Shown piece after piece: positions 8,569-16,646 of a stretch of 64,000 bases of DNA (its first letter is position 1; every line of letters begins with the position of its first letter). The notes under the pieces are model-generated. The model did not search any database. It had not been told where the DNA came from and was given only the letters and a program-made list of their open reading frames with translations. Made by a program: the position numbers and the translations under genes. The stretch comes from an uncultured Ralstonia sp. (GTDB lineage: Bacteria; Pseudomonadota; Gammaproteobacteria; Burkholderiales; Burkholderiaceae), in the NCBI GenBank assembly GCA_913056305.1, contig CAJXMR010000001.1, positions 62,001-126,000 of the forward strand, given 5' to 3'.

Positions 8569-10382
8569 TTGACCAGTTCCTTGCCGCTGCGGCGCGACAC
8601 CGCAATCAGCTGTACAAAGCTGTTCATGTGGACGTACAGGCCGAAGAAGTGGTCCAGCACGCGGATGAAGCGATGCAGGCCGGTGCCCACGAAGGCGTCC
8701 TCATCCAGCGTGAGGCGCACCTCCAGCCCGCGCACGAAGGTGGCGAACGGCTTGCCGGCCAGCCATTGCGTGGCCGGCTGGTAATCGAGGCCGACAATGC
8801 CTTCAATCTGCCGGGCCGAGATCGCGCTGCGCGGCAGGTCGTGCAGGCGCAGCATCTCCTTGAGCGTCGGCAGCCCGTTCTGCACCAGCGACAGGTGGTT
8901 GAGCGCCAGCAATGAGATCAGCCGCCACTGCGCCGAGCGCCCCCCGCCAAACCGCATCGACGGCGTCGGCTTGCGCAGGAAGGTGATGTTGCGCGCGATC
9001 GAATTGCCTTCCATCGACAGGTCGCCATCGGGCTGGCCGAACGCCAGCGTGGATGGCAGATCGCGGTTGGTGCAGGAGACGGAGAGGCTCAGCGTATCGG
9101 TCTGCGGGCTGGCCGGATCGAAGTGCGTATCGACGATGGAGATTTCGGTCTCGAAGCCGGGGCTGCGCTGCGCGACCAGCTCATTGCGGCGCGCGAGCCA
9201 GTAGTGGCCCGCGCGGCCAGGCTCCTCGCCATGGTGCAGCGAGTAGAACGGGCGGAACTCGGTCACCTGCTCATGTGCGGCGGTCTCGCGCACGAGCTGC
9301 ACGTGGTCGATCGAATAAATATCGAAGCCGTGCGCGCGACGGCTGTCGGCCACCACCGGGTAAGCGCTGGCCGTATGCTCGATGCGGATCGGATCGGCCT
9401 TCTGCTGGAACAGGTTGACCACCGGCGTGCAGTGCAGGCGCAGGTGCTCGGCCTGCAGGCTCTCGAGCAGGCGCGCGGCGTGCGAGTCGCTGCGCAGGTC
9501 CTTCAAGACCAGGTGCAGTGTCAGCCGGCGCACCGGCACGCCGGGCGTCAGGCCACGGCGCAGCGCGGCGAGGTCGATGTCGAAGAAATTGAATTTCTCG
9601 GCAAAGCTGAGGTGCTCGGTCAGCAACCGATAGGCCGGGTGCGAGCGTGCCGGGCAATCGATCAGCGCCTCGTTTTCGGCAAAGCCGACCTCGTGCAGGG
9701 GCACGCGGGTCAGCCGCGTCCATACGCCGGTGCGCTCGCCTTCCACATAGGCCGCCGCCGTATTCAGGAACAGCGCATCGCCCAACGCCGCCACGAACGA
9801 CGGCTCGCCATCCATATAGACGCGCAGGCGGTCCAGCGGCAGCGATTCGAAGCCGCCGCGCTCGCCGACGAACTCCAGCGTCACCGCAATCGCCCCGGTG
9901 GCGCCCTTGGGCAACTGCACCGCCGACGGCGCGGAGACGGCACGCTCGAATGCCGCCGCGGCCACCCGCACGGGTGCAAAGGTCACGTCATAGGCGGTGC
10001 GGAAGCGGCATTCCACCTTGCGCACCGCGCGGGTGGTCAGAAACGTGCCGCGCGCAATGGTGACGGGCGCGCTCAGCTGCGCCGCCACACCGCGCACATC
10101 GAAATGCGCCACGGAGCACGATGGAAACGGCCGCAGGTAGTGCGGGTACAACACCTCCAGCAGCGCTTCGGTAAATTCGGGGTAGTCGTCGTCGAGCTTC
10201 TTGCTGACGCGCGCGGTCAGGAAGGCGAACGATTCGATCATCCGCTCGACGTGCGGATCGTCGCAGCCGTCGCCCGACATGGCGAGCCGGCCCGCGATCT
10301 TCGGATAGCGCTCGGCAAAGTCGCGCGAGTACCGGCGCAGGAAGGCCAGTTCTCGTTCGTAGTAGGGCAGCAACTCTTCCAT
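8532..10382 (-). CDS. tssF: T6SS baseplate subunit TssF
   Basis: A 616-residue TssF (ImpG/VasA family), which pairs with TssG in the baseplate wedge. The signature N-terminus MEELLPYYERELAFLRRYSR, then FAERYPKIAGRL and DPHVERMIESFAFL, is present, as are the mid-protein PEFTEALLEVLYPHYLRP and the late motif TCTNRDLPS-like sequence (SCTNRDLPSTLAFG). AGGAA lies about 5 bases before the ATG. It follows tssE by 61 bp and overlaps tssG. Normal length and no frame defect. Confidence 0.95.
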   Translation of the reverse strand: MEELLPYYERELAFLRRYSRDFAERYPKIAGRLAMSGDGCDDPHVERMIESFAFLTARVSKKLDDDYPEFTEALLEVLYPHYLRPFPSCSVAHFDVRGVAAQLSAPVTIARGTFLTTRAVRKVECRFRTAYDVTFAPVRVAAAAFERAVSAPSAVQLPKGATGAIAVTLEFVGERGGFESLPLDRLRVYMDGEPSFVAALGDALFLNTAAAYVEGERTGVWTRLTRVPLHEVGFAENEALIDCPARSHPAYRLLTEHLSFAEKFNFFDIDLAALRRGLTPGVPVRRLTLHLVLKDLRSDSHAARLLESLQAEHLRLHCTPVVNLFQQKADPIRIEHTASAYPVVADSRRAHGFDIYSIDHVQLVRETAAHEQVTEFRPFYSLHHGEEPGRAGHYWLARRNELVAQRSPGFETEISIVDTHFDPASPQTDTLSLSVSCTNRDLPSTLAFGQPDGDLSMEGNSIARNITFLRKPTPSMRFGGGRSAQWRLISLLALNHLSLVQNGLPTLKEMLRLHDLPRSAISARQIEGIVGLDYQPATQWLAGKPFATFVRGLEVRLTLDEDAFVGTGLHRFIRVLDHFFGLYVHMNSFVQLIAVSRRSGKELVKCAPRSGESILV

Positions 10383-10443
10383 GGTTCCTGGCGGTCCGGT
10401 GTCGGTGTCGATGGCAGCGCGATGCGCTCACGCGGCGGCCATC

Positions 10444-10917
10444 TCAGCCGCGCCCGCGCGAGACGGAATAGCGCAGCGTGGACGGTTGCAGCGTGGCGTC
10501 GAAGGTCACCGGTTCGCGCGCGGGCCCGACCAGCAGCACGGCACTGATGCCAAAGCACAGCGCATTGGTCGCGCGCTCGTTGATCTCCAGCGACACGTTG
10601 ACGTGCTGCAGGCGCGGTTCATGCCGCTCGATCGCCTTGGTCAGCGACTGGCAGATGTAGTTGCGGTCGTAGAAGCTGGCAAGGCTCAGGCCGGCGAAAT
10701 CGTTCAGCCCATACGTCAGCAACGACCGCTTGCACTCAGGCAGGCCATGCAGGTCTTCCTCTTCGAACACGATGCGCGTATTGAGCAGCGATTCGATATC
10801 GCGTGCCACCGTGCTCTTGAGTTCTTCAAGCGAGAGCTGGCGCAGCGCCGTGGGCAAGGGCGCGTGCGGCTCATCGTCGAAGAGCTTGTCGAGCAGGCTG
10901 GGTTCGAAGCCTTTCAT
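10444..10917 (-). CDS. tssE: T6SS baseplate subunit TssE (gp25-like)
   Basis: A 157-residue TssE, homologue of phage T4 gp25, which nucleates sheath polymerisation on the baseplate. The N-terminus MKGFEPSLLDKLFDDEP, the segment ELKSTVARDIESLLNTR and the E-x-x-L-x-x-[YF]G region (CKRSLLTYGLNDFAG) fit the family. The C-terminus is strongly beta-rich. The ribosome binding site is weak, so its level may depend on read-through from hcp, from which it is separated by 86 bp that include a GC-rich hairpin. Confidence 0.93.
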   Translation of the reverse strand: MKGFEPSLLDKLFDDEPHAPLPTALRQLSLEELKSTVARDIESLLNTRIVFEEEDLHGLPECKRSLLTYGLNDFAGLSLASFYDRNYICQSLTKAIERHEPRLQHVNVSLEINERATNALCFGISAVLLVGPAREPVTFDATLQPSTLRYSVSRGRG

Positions 10918-10946
10918 ACGTGCAAAGCGTGCCTATAAAGCAAGAC

Positions 10947-10967
10947 GCCGCAGCACGAGGCTGCGGC
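10947..10967 (-). other. GC-rich stem-loop between hcp and tssE
   Basis: GCCGCAG (10947-10953) and CTGCGGC (10961-10967) form a perfect 7-bp stem with a 7-nt loop. On the minus-strand transcript it lies 37 nt past the hcp stop and is followed by a short mixed U-rich stretch, not a full U tract. It could be a leaky terminator or an RNA-end protector that keeps Hcp, needed in many copies, above the baseplate subunits. The function is inferred. Confidence 0.45.
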
Positions 10968-11003
10968 TGGTCCGGTCACAACACCAAACGTTAAACCGCC
11001 TCG

Positions 11004-11507
11004 TTAGACCGAGTACGTCTTATCGTTCTTGGTGAGGCTCCAGGCGCCTTGCGAGTTACCGCCCTGGCCGCCCGCGCTCTTCTGCTGCGTGTACTTCCAC
11101 TGCACCGCGGCATAGCGCAACGAGAAGGAGTCGTTGGGGATGCCCGTGTCCACGGCTTGCGAGCTGACGTTGCTCAGGATCGCGTTCTTCAGCTTGACTT
11201 CCTGATACTTCACGCGATTGCCTTCGCCGTCTGCGCGGAAGAACTCGATGGTCACCTCACCGAAGGTCGTGCCACCCGACGCGTGCTGGTACAGCAGCGG
11301 GCTGACCACGTCCATGTCCTTGGTGAACACCATGTCGGCGTGCTCGCAGCGTTCGGCGGTGTGGCCGCCCGCCGTGGAAGCCGTAGCCGAACGCGGCTGG
11401 GTGATCGACTGCAGCCAGCTGCTGACTTCGATCCAGTCCTTGTGGTCCTTGTCCTGCGACTCCCCCTTGATTGCCGGGCTGTCGAACTTGACGTAGATAT
11501 CCTTCAT
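11004..11507 (-). CDS. hcp: T6SS inner tube protein Hcp (TssD)
   Basis: A 167-residue Hcp, which forms the hexameric rings stacked as the T6SS inner tube. The start MKDIYVKFDSPAIKGESQDK, the segment WIEVSSWLQSITQPRSATAS, and HADMVFTKDMDVVSPLLYQHASGG are standard for the beta-barrel fold of the Burkholderia/Ralstonia type. A GAGGG ribosome binding site lies 7-8 bases upstream of the ATG. The gene has 95 bp before it and 86 bp after it, the widest gaps inside the operon, consistent with separate control of its dose. Confidence 0.96.
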   Translation of the reverse strand: MKDIYVKFDSPAIKGESQDKDHKDWIEVSSWLQSITQPRSATASTAGGHTAERCEHADMVFTKDMDVVSPLLYQHASGGTTFGEVTIEFFRADGEGNRVKYQEVKLKNAILSNVSSQAVDTGIPNDSFSLRYAAVQWKYTQQKSAGGQGGNSQGAWSLTKNDKTYSV

Positions 11508-11602
11508 ACAGAGACCCTCTTCAATAGATAGGTTGTTGGTACTGCAATAGGTGACGAGCGGTTAGGCCCGAACATTCCCCCCGGGGAGAGTCCGGTCAGG
11601 AA

Positions 11603-13093
11603 TTACGAATTGGTCGGCTTGGGCAGATCCGCCACCAGACGCAGCGAAATCGACAGTTCATCGAGCTGGAAGTGCGGCCGCAGAAACGCCACCGAGCGGT
11701 ACGTGCCAGGCTTGCCGGGCACCTCCGACACCTGGATCGACGCCTCGCGCAGCGGGAACTGCGCCTTCTGCTCCTGCGTGGCGTTGTCGTCCAGCAGCAC
11801 GTATTGCGAGATCCAGCGGTTGAGGAAGGTCTCGACGTTCTTGGCCGAGGCGAAGCTGCCGATCTTGTCGCGCATCATCGCCTTCAGGTAGTGCGCCACG
11901 CGCGAGACCGAGAAGATGTATTGCAGCTGCGCCGAGAGCACCGCGTTGGCATTCGCGCTGTCGGTGTCGTACTTCTTCGGCCGCTGCACCGACTGCGCCG
12001 CGAAGAACGCCGCATAGTCCGAGTTCTTGCAGTGCACGAGCGGGATGAAGCCGAGGTCGCTCAGCTCCTTCTCGCGGCGGTCGGTGATGGCGATTTCGGT
12101 CGGGCACTTGAGCGCGATCTCGCCGTCGTCGGTCTTGAAGGTGTGGGTCGGCAGGTCTTCGACCAGGCCGCCGCCTTCCACGCCGCGGATCGCCGCGCAC
12201 CAGCCGAAGTCGTCAAACGCGGCCGTCAGGCGCGCGCCGAAGGCCCAGGCGGCGTTGCACCACAGGTACTTGCTGTGGTCGGTGCCGTCCACGTCTTCGA
12301 CAAAATTGAAGCCCTCGACCGTGGTGCCGTCCTTCGGGTTGTACGGCAGCCGGCCCAGGAAGCGCGGCATGGTCAGGCCCACGTAGCGCGAATCCTCCGA
12401 CTCGCGGAACGACTTCCACTTGGCGTATTCAACCGTATCGAACACCTTGGCCAGGTCACGCGGCTTGCCCAGGTCGGCAAAGGTTTCCAGGCCCATCAGC
12501 TCGGGCGACGACGACGTGATGAACGGCGCATGCGCGGCCGCGGCCACGTGCGACATCTGCTCGATGAAGTACATGTCTTCCGGCTGGCGCGTGACTTCAA
12601 AGTCGCCGATCAGCGTGCCGAACGGTGCGCCGCCGAAGGTGCCGAACTCTTCTTCGTACACCTTCTTGAACAGCGCGCTCTGGTCGAAATCGATGGCGGT
12701 CTTGAAGTCGCGCACCAGGTCGCGCTTGGTCGCGTTGAGCGCCTTGATCTTGATCATCGTGCCGGTCTGGGTTTCCTTGACCAGGTACGACAGGCCGCGC
12801 CAGGTGGATTCCAGCTTCTGGAACTCCGGCGCATGCATGACCGAGCTCAGCTGCGACGAGATCAGGCGGTCGAGCTCCGCCACACGGGCGTCGATCGTCG
12901 CCGACAGGTTGTCGGACACCACCACGGTGCCGCTCAGCACCTGGTTGACCAGCTCGCCGATGATGTCCTTGGCGCGCGCGTGTTCGGAATCGGACTTGGC
13001 CACGCGGCTCTGGTCGACGATCTGGTCGAGCAGGTTGACGGCGTCAGCGGTTGCTACGCCCTGCGCGAGCGCGGCAGATTGGTTGTCAAGCAT
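11603..13093 (-). CDS. tssC: T6SS sheath large subunit TssC (VipB)
   Basis: A 496-residue TssC (EvpB/VipB), the larger contractile sheath subunit. Family landmarks include FQKLESTWRGLSYLV, the FGVLIGDFEV-like segment (FGTLIGDFEVTRQPED), FLGRLPYNPKDGT and the C-terminal PGKPGTYRSVAFLRPHFQL. A GTG at 13099 could also open the frame, but GGAGG ends 5 bases before the ATG at 13093, so MLDNQSAALAQG is the likely start. It overlaps the end of tssB by 8 bp, as expected for two subunits made together. Normal length. Confidence 0.96.
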   Translation of the reverse strand: MLDNQSAALAQGVATADAVNLLDQIVDQSRVAKSDSEHARAKDIIGELVNQVLSGTVVVSDNLSATIDARVAELDRLISSQLSSVMHAPEFQKLESTWRGLSYLVKETQTGTMIKIKALNATKRDLVRDFKTAIDFDQSALFKKVYEEEFGTFGGAPFGTLIGDFEVTRQPEDMYFIEQMSHVAAAAHAPFITSSSPELMGLETFADLGKPRDLAKVFDTVEYAKWKSFRESEDSRYVGLTMPRFLGRLPYNPKDGTTVEGFNFVEDVDGTDHSKYLWCNAAWAFGARLTAAFDDFGWCAAIRGVEGGGLVEDLPTHTFKTDDGEIALKCPTEIAITDRREKELSDLGFIPLVHCKNSDYAAFFAAQSVQRPKKYDTDSANANAVLSAQLQYIFSVSRVAHYLKAMMRDKIGSFASAKNVETFLNRWISQYVLLDDNATQEQKAQFPLREASIQVSEVPGKPGTYRSVAFLRPHFQLDELSISLRLVADLPKPTNS

Positions 13094-13607
13094 CCCCACC
13101 TCCGTTCTCCCCGTTGTTCTTGGCGCCGAGTTTCTCCAGTGCTTCGGTGTTCTTCAGCACGTCGGACAGCAGGTCTTCCAGCTTGTCGTTGCCGGCCAGC
13201 TTGTTGCGCAGGTCGGCCAGCTTGGAACGTGCCTCCAGCAGCTGGCGCAGCGGCTCGATCTGCTGCACCACGGCCTCGGGGCTGAAATCGTCGATGGAGC
13301 GGAACTTGAGGTCGACGCCAAAGCGGCCGCCCTCCTCCGTCAGCGTGTTGGGCACCTGGAACGCCGCGCGCGGCTCCACCGCACCCATCACGTCGTCGAA
13401 GTTGTCGCGGTCGATGTTGACGAACTTGCGATCGCGCAGCTTGGGCTGCGGCACCTCCGACTGGCCGGACAGATCGGCCACCACGCCCACCACGAACGGC
13501 AGTTCCTTCTGCTCGATCGCGTCGCCCTTCTCCACGTCATACGTCAGCTGCACGCGCGGCGGGCGCACCTTCTGCAGACGCTTCTGCACACTTTCTTTCT
13601 TGGCCAT
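13086..13607 (-). CDS. tssB: T6SS sheath small subunit TssB (VipA)
   Basis: A 173-residue TssB (VipA), the partner of TssC in the contractile sheath. The start MAKKESVQKRLQKVRPPRVQ, then VELPFVVGVVADLSG-like residues (ELPFVVGVVADLSGQSE) and KLRDRKFVNIDRDNFD, is textbook. A GTG one codon upstream is possible, but GGAGG sits 6 bases before the ATG at 13607. It is the first core sheath gene of the minus-strand operon, 36 bp downstream of the lipoprotein gene. Confidence 0.96.
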   Translation of the reverse strand: MAKKESVQKRLQKVRPPRVQLTYDVEKGDAIEQKELPFVVGVVADLSGQSEVPQPKLRDRKFVNIDRDNFDDVMGAVEPRAAFQVPNTLTEEGGRFGVDLKFRSIDDFSPEAVVQQIEPLRQLLEARSKLADLRNKLAGNDKLEDLLSDVLKNTEALEKLGAKNNGENGGGDA

Positions 13608-13643
13608 CACGTGCCTCCACTCATGCGCAACGGAAGGGGCCGA

Positions 13644-14282
13644 TCAACGCAGCGCGCCGAACGGGTCTGCGCTGCCACCACCGTTGCCGGCAGCCGGCGC
13701 CGGGGCGGCCGATGCGCCGGCGGCACTGTGGGTGGCGGTTTCAGCGGTTGCCGGAGCACCGCGCTTGACGATGCGGCGCTTGGGCTGCGGCTTGGCCGGT
13801 TGCTGCTCGGCCGGGAACAGGGCTTGCTCGCCGAGCGTGTCGCGCAGCATCTTGGCCAGCACCTGGGCATCGGTGCGCACGTCGCCAGCCAGTGCGCTGT
13901 CGGCACGCAGCTCCTGCAGCGAGCGGCGCGCCACGCGCAGGCCGCTCACCGCCAGGATGCTCTTGGCCTGACGGTCGCTGCTGTCACGCTGCAGCGCCTC
14001 TTCGGCCGCCAGGATGGCTTGCGGATATTTTTCCGAGCCGAACTGGATCTGTGCGATGCGCACCCACGGGTCGTCGCGCGTGGGGTTGGCCTTGGCGATC
14101 TGCTGATAGAGATCGATGGCCTTGTCCTGCTGGCCGCCCTTGGCGGCGGCTTCCGCCTCCGACATGCTCTTGGCGAATGCCTCGTCGGTTTGCGGCCCGG
14201 GATTGCTTGTTGCACAACCGGTGAATAGCACGGCAGCGCCGGCCAGGATGACGAGGGAACGGAGAATGCGGGAAGTAGACAT
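13644..14282 (-). CDS. T6SS-associated TPR lipoprotein (TagM-like)
   Basis: A 212-residue predicted lipoprotein. From the ATG at 14282 the protein starts MSTSRILRSLVILAGAAVLF with a lipobox F-T-G-C at Cys23. The open frame extends further upstream, but this start gives a proper signal peptide. Residues about 40-130 read as TPR-type helices (AKGGQQDKAIDLYQQIAKAN, then EKYPQAILAAEEAL), followed by an Ala/Pro-rich tail. A TPR lipoprotein in this position just before tssB recurs in Burkholderia T6SS-1-type loci, where I believe it is called TagM. Its role is not settled; an envelope assembly or stability factor is plausible. It appears to be the first gene of the minus-strand operon. Confidence 0.7.
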   Translation of the reverse strand: MSTSRILRSLVILAGAAVLFTGCATSNPGPQTDEAFAKSMSEAEAAAKGGQQDKAIDLYQQIAKANPTRDDPWVRIAQIQFGSEKYPQAILAAEEALQRDSSDRQAKSILAVSGLRVARRSLQELRADSALAGDVRTDAQVLAKMLRDTLGEQALFPAEQQPAKPQPKRRIVKRGAPATAETATHSAAGASAAPAPAAGNGGGSADPFGALR

Positions 14283-14387
14283 GGAATTGGCCACGACGAG
14301 ACTCATCAGAAGTTCAAAGCGGGTCGTCGAAAACCAATCCATTTCACTGGAATTAGCGAGTTAAATGTTGGTCTCGACTGGCGCGAA

Positions 14388-14417
14388 ATAGTACACTCCG
14401 CTCATTGCAGTTGACAA
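14388..14417 (-). promoter_or_regulatory. Sigma70-type promoter for the lipoprotein-tssBC operon
   Basis: On the minus strand, -35 TTGTCA (14417-14412) and -10 TACTAT (14393-14388) are separated by 18 bp. The predicted start is about 100 bases before the lipoprotein ATG. The -35 overlaps the edge of the CCATTAATGG palindrome, a good site for control. Confidence 0.5.
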
Positions 14418-14425
14418 CCATTAAT

Positions 14426-14517
14426 GGATTATTAAGAAATCGAAACATTCACGATCCATTTTATGCTTTTCGGCGTGCGCACAGGCAATCTAGGATTATT
14501 AAGAAATAGAAATATTT
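14426..14517. repeat. Two 25-bp imperfect direct repeats
   Basis: GGATTATTAAGAAAT occurs exactly at 14426-14440 and 14493-14507. The similarity continues for ten more bases (CGAAACATTC against AGAAATATTT), so each repeat is about 25 bp and the starts are 67 bp apart. The second copy forms the left arm of the palindrome at 14498-14529. Confidence 0.7.
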
Positions 14518-14529
14518 CCATTTCTTAAT
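14498..14529. promoter_or_regulatory. 32-bp near-perfect palindrome, candidate operator
   Basis: ATTAAGAAATAGAAAT (14498-14513) is followed at once by ATTTCCATTTCTTAAT (14514-14529), its reverse complement except for one base. It ends 60 bp before the tssJ start codon. A protein dimer or a silencer could bind here; no regulator gene lies next to it. Confidence 0.6.
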
Positions 14530-14589
14530 TTAGGCAGAAGCCAATGCGAAGCGCCAATTCAATAGAATTAAATATTCCAAAAATCAGGC

Positions 14590-15270
14590 ATGAAGATGAC
14601 TAAATTCGATGCTGCAGGGGGGCTGTCGGGCTGCGGCCGCCGCTCCGGGCACCGCGTCGCGACGGTGCTCAAACTGGCGCTGGCTGGCGCGAGCGTGGCG
14701 GCGCTGGCGGCCTGCTCGACTGGCGCCAGCGTGCTGGCAGGCGCCGCCAATGGTGCGCTGGAGGCCATCGGGCTGAAGTCGTCGAGCGTGCCCGAGTCGC
14801 AAAAGCCGCCGCGCGAAGTGCCGCTCAAGCTGACCGCCGGCACCAACCTGAATGCCGCCACCGACAAGCGCCCGGTCGCGCTGGTGGTGCGTTTATATTC
14901 CCTCAAGGATCCGACCAGCTTCCTGCAGGCGCCCTATGACACCTTTATCGATCCGGCGCGCGAGAAGCAAACACTGGGCGCCGATCTGGTGCAAGTGCGG
15001 GAAATGACATTGATCCCAGGCCAGCGCTACGACTTTACCGAGAAGGTCTCGCGTGAAGCCAGTGCGCTTGGCATCGTTGCCCTGTTCCGCAGCCCCGCTT
15101 CCCAGCGCTGGAAATTCGCGTTCAATGCAGAAAAGAATGAAAAGGCGGGCATCATGATTGGTCTGCATGCTTGCGCCATGACGCTCACGACCGGCACCCC
15201 GACCACGCCTGCCGGCAGCGTACCGCTGACCGACCTCAACCTGCTCTCCCCCGCCAGCTGCGGCAGCTGA
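14590..15270 (+). CDS. tssJ: T6SS outer-membrane lipoprotein TssJ
   Basis: A 226-residue TssJ (VasD/Lip family), the lipoprotein that anchors the TssJLM membrane complex in the outer membrane. After a longer than usual N-terminus, the signal sequence VLKLALAGASVAALAA ends in lipobox L-A-A-C at Cys42. The mature part has the beta-sandwich pattern RPVALVVRLYSLKDPTSF and a DKNLFDF-like stretch. A second in-frame ATG at 14596 sits better behind AGG and may be the true start. It is the first gene of the plus-strand arm, followed 29 bp later by tssK. Confidence 0.92.
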   Translation: MKMTKFDAAGGLSGCGRRSGHRVATVLKLALAGASVAALAACSTGASVLAGAANGALEAIGLKSSSVPESQKPPREVPLKLTAGTNLNAATDKRPVALVVRLYSLKDPTSFLQAPYDTFIDPAREKQTLGADLVQVREMTLIPGQRYDFTEKVSREASALGIVALFRSPASQRWKFAFNAEKNEKAGIMIGLHACAMTLTTGTPTTPAGSVPLTDLNLLSPASCGS

Positions 15271-15299
15271 CCCAGCGCCATCCGACGACAAGGGCCAAC

Positions 15300-16646
15300 G
15301 TGAGTTATTCCGCAAAGATTCTCTGGGGCGAGGGGCTGTTCCTGCGTCCGCAGCACTTTCAACGGCAGGACGCGTATCACGAGTCGCGCCTGCATGCGAC
15401 CGCGCAGATGATCCAGCCCTACGGCTGGGGCGTGCGCCATGCGCGCTTCGATACCGATGCGCTTGCCAGCGGCGTGCTGCGCGTGACTGAGCTGCAGCTG
15501 TTCTTTCCTGACGGCGAGCTCTACTTCGCGCCGCAGGCCGACACACTGCCGCCCCCGCTGGTGCTGGATGCGATTCCGGCCGGCGTGTCCGAGCTGACCT
15601 TCCACATCGCGCTCTATCCGCTGCAGGATGCCGGCGGCAACTATCGCGAGCAGTTGGAAGGGGCATCGGTCTCGCGCTTCGTGGGCGCGGAGCAAGACAC
15701 CGCCGACCTCTATACCGAAGCCGAACCCGCCGCCATCACCTACCTGAAGAAGTCGGTCAAGCTGGTGGCGGAGACCGAGCCGCGCGACCAGTTCATCTCG
15801 CTGCCCATCGTGCGCGTGCGCCGCACCGGCACCGGCGGGTTCGAGCTGGATGAGGCCTTTGTCGCGCCGAGCCTGTCGATCAACGCGTCGTCGGTGCTGT
15901 ACCAGCGGCTGCGCCGGCTGCTCGATGCGCTGCAGGCCAAGGTCAATGCGCTGTATGGCTTCCACCGCGAGCCGACCAAGAACATCATCGAGTTCCGCTC
16001 CGGCGACATCGCCTCGTTCTGGCTGCTGCACACGGCCAACGCGGCCTATGCAGCGCTGTCGCACCTGTATCACCACCCCGACCTGCACCCCGAGCGGCTG
16101 TTCCAGGAGATGCTGCGCCTGGCTGGCGCGCTGATGACCTTCACCAAGAGCTACACGCTCACCGACCTGCCCGGCTACGACCACGACAACCCCGGCCCGG
16201 CGTTTGCCAAGCTGGACACCATCGTGCGCGAGCTGCTCGATACCGTCATCTCGACGCGCTACTTTGCGATTGCGCTGGAAGAGACGCGCCCGTCGTTCCA
16301 TCTCGGCCGCATCGACTCCGGCAAGATCGACGACAAGACCAGCTTCTACCTGTCGGTCTCGGCCGACATGCCGGTGGCCGAGCTGGTGGAAGCGATTCCC
16401 GCCCGCTTCAAAGTCGGTGCCCCGGACGACGTGGAAAAGCTCGTGCTCTCGTCCATGCCCGGCGTGCCGATCACGTACACGCCGCAGGTGCCGCCCGCCA
16501 TTCCGGTGCGACCGGGTGCGTGCTATTTCACCGTCGAGGCGCGCGGCATGCTGTACGAACGCATGCTGCAGGCCCAGACCATCACCATCTACGCCCCGGC
16601 CGGTATCCGGGAACTCAAACTTGAACTGATCGCGGTGACTTCATGA
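15300..16646 (+). CDS. tssK: T6SS baseplate subunit TssK
   Basis: A 448-residue TssK, the baseplate trimer that joins the wedge to the TssLM membrane complex. The family start MSYSAKILWGEGLFLRPQHF is read from a GTG at 15300, with AAGGG five bases upstream. The frame is open upstream, but that part overlaps tssJ. Other landmarks are ELLFDEDFIPP-like residues (FELDEAFVAPSLSINAS), SFWLLHTAN and the C-terminal CYFTVEARGMLYERM. It ends in an ATGA overlap with tssL. Confidence 0.96.
   Translation: MSYSAKILWGEGLFLRPQHFQRQDAYHESRLHATAQMIQPYGWGVRHARFDTDALASGVLRVTELQLFFPDGELYFAPQADTLPPPLVLDAIPAGVSELTFHIALYPLQDAGGNYREQLEGASVSRFVGAEQDTADLYTEAEPAAITYLKKSVKLVAETEPRDQFISLPIVRVRRTGTGGFELDEAFVAPSLSINASSVLYQRLRRLLDALQAKVNALYGFHREPTKNIIEFRSGDIASFWLLHTANAAYAALSHLYHHPDLHPERLFQEMLRLAGALMTFTKSYTLTDLPGYDHDNPGPAFAKLDTIVRELLDTVISTRYFAIALEETRPSFHLGRIDSGKIDDKTSFYLSVSADMPVAELVEAIPARFKVGAPDDVEKLVLSSMPGVPITYTPQVPPAIPVRPGACYFTVEARGMLYERMLQAQTITIYAPAGIRELKLELIAVTS

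Larger units (their letters stand above)
14283..14589. promoter_or_regulatory. Divergent T6SS control region (307 bp, no gene)
   Basis: AT-rich DNA between the two T6SS arms, in sharp contrast with the GC-rich genes on both sides. It holds a minus-strand promoter, a CCATTAATGG palindrome at 14418-14427, two 25-bp direct repeats and a 32-bp near-palindrome. No convincing small gene was found. The composition would suit silencing by an H-NS-type protein as well as binding of a specific regulator. Confidence 0.6.

Noticed and set aside
11571..11583. CCCCCCGGGG palindrome between tssC and hcp
   Set aside because: Short, simple-sequence palindrome expected by chance at this GC content; no promoter or U tract next to it.
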